Source of the DNA: Haliea sp. E1-2-M8
GTDB lineage: Bacteria > Pseudomonadota > Gammaproteobacteria > Pseudomonadales > Halieaceae
DNA: 64,000 bases
Assembly (NCBI RefSeq): GCF_030649675.1
Contig: NZ_JAUTDR010000011.1
Span: 1 to 64,000 of the forward strand
Reading direction: 5' to 3'
Below the pieces are notes generated by a model. That model had not been told where the DNA came from. It did no database searches and was given only the letters and a program-made list of their open reading frames with translations. The position numbers and the translations under genes were made by a program. Positions 61,259 through 64,000 of this stretch are shown in pieces. Positions within the stretch are counted from its first letter, which is position 1. The number at the start of each line of letters is the position of its first letter.

Positions 61259-62302
61259 TTGGCCGCTGATCGGCTCAGTTACCGCAGTGTCGCGACCCGG
61301 GCTCCGGAATGGCTACAGGTTGGCGTGACGTCCCTGGCGGAGCCCGCCAACAGCCGCCGATTGCGTTGGGCGCTGGTGGTGCTGCTATCTGTCTGGCTGT
61401 TGTCCGCACTGGCCCAGCTGATGTGGGCACTGTTCCCACAGGCCGCTTCCCAGCCTGCTGATGGGCGCATTATCAACCCGCCAGTGCTGAGTGTTGGCGG
61501 TACCGCGTCCGACCCGGTTGATATCGACGCCCTGCGCGGCTGGCCCCTGTTCGGCGAACCCGGCGCGGCCATGACCGTGGAGCCCGAACTCGAGCCCATT
61601 GCGGCGAGCACCGAGCGGGAGGGGATTGAGAAAGGCGCCAGGGAGACCCGCCTGGACCTGACGCTGCGCGGTATTATCGCTTTCAACGACGACGGCGCGG
61701 GCAGTGCAATCATCGAGCACCGGGGTCGGCAGGATGTATATTCGGTGGACGACACGCTGCCGGTCTCCGCCCGGGTGACCCTGGCCAAGGTCATGCCCTC
61801 CCAGGTAGTGCTGGATAACGGCGGCACCTACGAGCTGCTGTTGCTGCACCAGCCCAGCGATCTGGACGCACAGCTGGCGGGCTCGCGCCAGGCGTCAGCC
61901 GTGCCCCCCCGGACCGCACAGCCCGCATCGGCCGCCGTCCAGGTGGTGGACAAGCGCGCAGACGCCGACGCCACCGCGCTGGCACGGGGCTATCGTGAGC
62001 AGCTGTATCAGGATCCGCAATCCCTGGCCGAGCTGGTGCGGATCGCGGCGGTGCGGGATGGGGGCGAGTTGCAGGGTTATCGCCTGACTCCCGGCCGCGA
62101 CCGGGAGCAGTTCGAACGGCTGGGCTTCCGCAGCGGCGACCTGGTGGTGGCCGTCAATGGCATGCCCCTGTCCGACCCGGCCAATACCATGCGACTCTAC
62201 CAGGCCATGCGTTCCGCCAGCGAAGCCTCATTCGATTTGCTGCGCAGCGGCGAGGCTGTCGCCGTCAACGTCAGTCTGGGTGCTGCCGCCGGTGATCAGT
62301 GA
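61259..62302 (+). CDS. gspC: Type II secretion inner-membrane protein GspC
   Basis: 347 residues. A cytoplasmic N-terminus and one membrane helix (about 38-58, LVVLLSVWLLSALAQLMWAL) lead to the HR domain (about 90-200, LRGIIAFNDDGAGSAIIEHRG, VDDTLPVSARVTLAKV). A Pro/Ala linker is followed by a PDZ domain (about 260-345, GYRLTPGRDREQF, FRSGDLVVAVNGMPLSDPA). The HR domain contacts the secretin GspD. The start is a TTG at 61259 with AGGAG (61248-61252) 6 nt upstream. gspD begins 37 nt after the stop. Confidence 0.92.
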   Translation: MAADRLSYRSVATRAPEWLQVGVTSLAEPANSRRLRWALVVLLSVWLLSALAQLMWALFPQAASQPADGRIINPPVLSVGGTASDPVDIDALRGWPLFGEPGAAMTVEPELEPIAASTEREGIEKGARETRLDLTLRGIIAFNDDGAGSAIIEHRGRQDVYSVDDTLPVSARVTLAKVMPSQVVLDNGGTYELLLLHQPSDLDAQLAGSRQASAVPPRTAQPASAAVQVVDKRADADATALARGYREQLYQDPQSLAELVRIAAVRDGGELQGYRLTPGRDREQFERLGFRSGDLVVAVNGMPLSDPANTMRLYQAMRSASEASFDLLRSGEAVAVNVSLGAAAGDQ

Positions 62303-62338
62303 TAGAGTCACGACACTTCAGCAGAGGATAGTTATACA

Positions 62339-64000
62339 GTGAGAATCACGTCGCGGGCGCTTCGGGCCCCCCTGCTAGTTTTGCTCGTCGCGCTGGGTTC
62401 TGGTGGTGCCAATGCCCAGGAATTCTCTGGCGGTAACAATGCCCAAAAATTCACTGTAAATCTAAAAGAAACCGATATCCAGGAGCTGATCAAGTTCGTT
62501 GCCGAGGCCACGGAGACCACGATCGTGGTAGACCCCGCGGTCAAGGGCAAGGTCATGGTGGTGTCGGCCAAGCCTGTATCCCGCAGCGAGCTCTACGACC
62601 TGTTCCTCTCCATTCTGGAAGTCCACGGCTACACCGCGGTCCGCTCCGGCGGCGTGGTGCGGGTGATCCAGAGCAAGGATGCCCGCTCGGCACCGGTGAC
62701 GGTGCGCGACGATGAGGGTCAGCGGGGCAATGACGAATACGTCACCCAGGTCATGCGGCTAAAGAATATCTCCGCGGCTAAACTGATCCCGGTGCTGCGC
62801 CCGCTGGTGCCCCAGCAGGCTCACATGGCGGCCTATGCCCCCAGCAACGCCATCATCATTTCCGATGTCGCCTCGAACATCGACCGAATCGCCGCGATCA
62901 TTGAACGCATGGACCGCACCGCGGTGCAGGAGGCCGAGGTTATCAAGCTCAAGTACGGTGTCGCCGAGGATGTGGTGCGCATGCTGGAGCAGCTTAACAA
63001 GTCCGAGGCCCAGCAGGGCACCGAGGTGGAGGTGCTGCTGGTGGCGGACTCCCGCACCAACAGTGTCCTGGTGAGCGCCGATGAACTGGAGCGGGCCCGC
63101 ATGACGCGCCTGATTCGCTACCTGGATACGCCGCTGGAGCAGAGTGGCAATGTCAAGGTGATCTACCTGCAATATGCCAAGGCCGAAGATATCGCCGAAG
63201 TCCTGACCCGGGTGATGCAGAATATCACCCAGGGTGAGGGCGCCGAGGGCGGGCGGCCACAGCGCAGCAACAGCAACAGCGCCATGATCGAAGCGGACAA
63301 GCACACCAACGCCCTCATCATCACCGCGCCCACCGATGAAATGGCATCGCTGGAGGCGGTCATTACCCGGCTGGATATACGCCGGGCCCAGGTGCTGGTA
63401 GAGGCAATCATCGTCGAACTGGAGGTCCGTGACGGCCAGGATCTCGGCCTGCAGTGGCTGTTTGCCAACGACGACGGCTTCTATGGCGGCAATATCAATC
63501 CCAACGACCCCCGGGCCGCCCGGATAGCCGGGGCGATCTTGCCGGAGGATGGCGGCGGCGAGGACAGTGACGGCGGTACCACCACGGGCGACTTCAATGT
63601 CGGCGCCCTGGCGGGAGCCATCGCCGGGTCCCCGGGCCTGTCCCTGGGCTGGGGCGTGGTCGACGATGACTTGTCCATGACGGTCATTCTCAATGCCCTC
63701 AATCGACAGTCCAATGCCAATATCCTGTCCACACCCAGCCTGCTGACCCTGGACAATCAGGAGGCCTACATCACCGTGGGCCAGAACGTGCCCTTTGTGA
63801 CCGGCTCCTTCACCAGCACCGGAACCGGCGACGGCGCCCAGAACCCGTTCCAGACTATTGAACGCCAGAACGTGGGCATTACCCTGAAAGTCACGCCACA
63901 CATCAACGAAGGCGATTCGGTGGTACTGGATATTTCCCAGGAGGTGTCCAGCCTGAGCAACACCTCCGCGGCGCTGGATGCTTCGGATCTGATTACCAAC
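62339..64000 (+). CDS. gspD: Type II secretion secretin GspD (3' end beyond window)
   Basis: 554 codons to the window end, no stop, so the C-terminal part is missing. GTG62339 with AGAGGA about 11 nt upstream starts a signal peptide (LLVLLVALGSGGANA). Next are N0 (FTVNLKETDIQELIKFVAEATE), N1-N3 repeats (VTQVMRLKNISAAKLIPVLRPLVPQ; EVIKLKYGVAEDVVRMLEQL; VKVIYLQYAKAEDIAEVL) and the start of the secretin domain (VLVEAIIVELEVRDGQDLGLQW, NILSTPSLLTLDNQEA, VGQNVPFVTGS). It is the outer-membrane channel of the type II system. A short duplication (NAQEF/NAQKF) lies just after the signal peptide. Confidence 0.96.
   Translation, partial: MRITSRALRAPLLVLLVALGSGGANAQEFSGGNNAQKFTVNLKETDIQELIKFVAEATETTIVVDPAVKGKVMVVSAKPVSRSELYDLFLSILEVHGYTAVRSGGVVRVIQSKDARSAPVTVRDDEGQRGNDEYVTQVMRLKNISAAKLIPVLRPLVPQQAHMAAYAPSNAIIISDVASNIDRIAAIIERMDRTAVQEAEVIKLKYGVAEDVVRMLEQLNKSEAQQGTEVEVLLVADSRTNSVLVSADELERARMTRLIRYLDTPLEQSGNVKVIYLQYAKAEDIAEVLTRVMQNITQGEGAEGGRPQRSNSNSAMIEADKHTNALIITAPTDEMASLEAVITRLDIRRAQVLVEAIIVELEVRDGQDLGLQWLFANDDGFYGGNINPNDPRAARIAGAILPEDGGGEDSDGGTTTGDFNVGALAGAIAGSPGLSLGWGVVDDDLSMTVILNALNRQSNANILSTPSLLTLDNQEAYITVGQNVPFVTGSFTSTGTGDGAQNPFQTIERQNVGITLKVTPHINEGDSVVLDISQEVSSLSNTSAALDASDLITN

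Noticed and set aside
1-64000. CRISPR array, prophage or insertion sequence
   Set aside because: No spaced direct repeats of the right size, no integrase, transposase or phage structural gene was recognised; the only tandem array is the 14-bp minisatellite.

Overview
The window is a 64 kb, GC-rich, densely coding piece of a gammaproteobacterial chromosome. The evidence for that is gene content and order: apbC next to dcd and divergent from metG, rnfABCDGE, purM-purN beside a DUF2066/PerM/hda run, rimI behind a holD-like gene, and a 188-residue Dcd. Several of these arrangements resemble Pseudomonas. The mix with Lrp-controlled oxoacid oxidation, large TonB receptors and acyl-CoA catabolism would fit a marine aerobic group such as Cellvibrionales/Halieaceae, but that placement is inference.

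Region by region. (1) 1-294: tail of an rRNA operon, with 23S-5S spacer, 5S gene and terminator. (2) 445-10894: a lipid/isoprenoid-type catabolic island with a FadH-like enoyl reductase, an acyl-CoA synthetase, two acyl-CoA dehydrogenases that look like a heteromeric pair, two TetR regulators and a TonB-dependent receptor. (3) 10958-19298: a peroxiredoxin, then a five-gene operon for trans-envelope electron transfer: NapC-type tetraheme quinol oxidase, a DmsE/MtrA-like cytochrome fused to an EB_dh-like domain, a decaheme MtrA, an MtrB/PioB porin and an OmcA/MtrC decaheme lipoprotein. (4) 19456-27094: surface or secreted proteins (Notum/pectin-acetylesterase-like lipoprotein, Ig-like lipoprotein with Ca-binding loops), an Nramp-like transporter, a glycosyltransferase, holD-like and rimI. 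(5) 27107-43000: housekeeping genes: Rnf complex, metG, apbC, dcd, purMN, hda, an OmpA-family porin. (6) 42216-49382: nitrogen and amino-acid catabolism, with aminotransferase plus omega-amidase, Lrp, a fused indolepyruvate-type ferredoxin oxidoreductase and a leucine-dehydrogenase-like enzyme. (7) 49394-60848: diguanylate cyclase, queuosine-precursor transporter with an SDR and a divergent 6-pyruvoyl-tetrahydropterin-synthase-fold protein, two peptidases, DEAD-box helicase, quinone reductase, GNAT, cysK. (8) 61131-64000: a Pho-box-like array and the start of a type II secretion operon (gspC, gspD, cut by the window end).

How they work together. The cytochrome operon carries 33 CxxCH haem sites (34 sites if a CX3CH is counted) and gives a complete predicted path from the quinone pool to the cell surface. 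The ferredoxin-dependent oxoacid oxidoreductase and the Rnf complex could share a ferredoxin pool. The most unusual items are the electron conduit with its EB_dh fusion, the four-repeat 11-bp array before gspC, and the pterin-synthase-fold protein that keeps its zinc ligands but has lost the catalytic residues. No CRISPR array, insertion sequence, prophage or tRNA gene was recognised.
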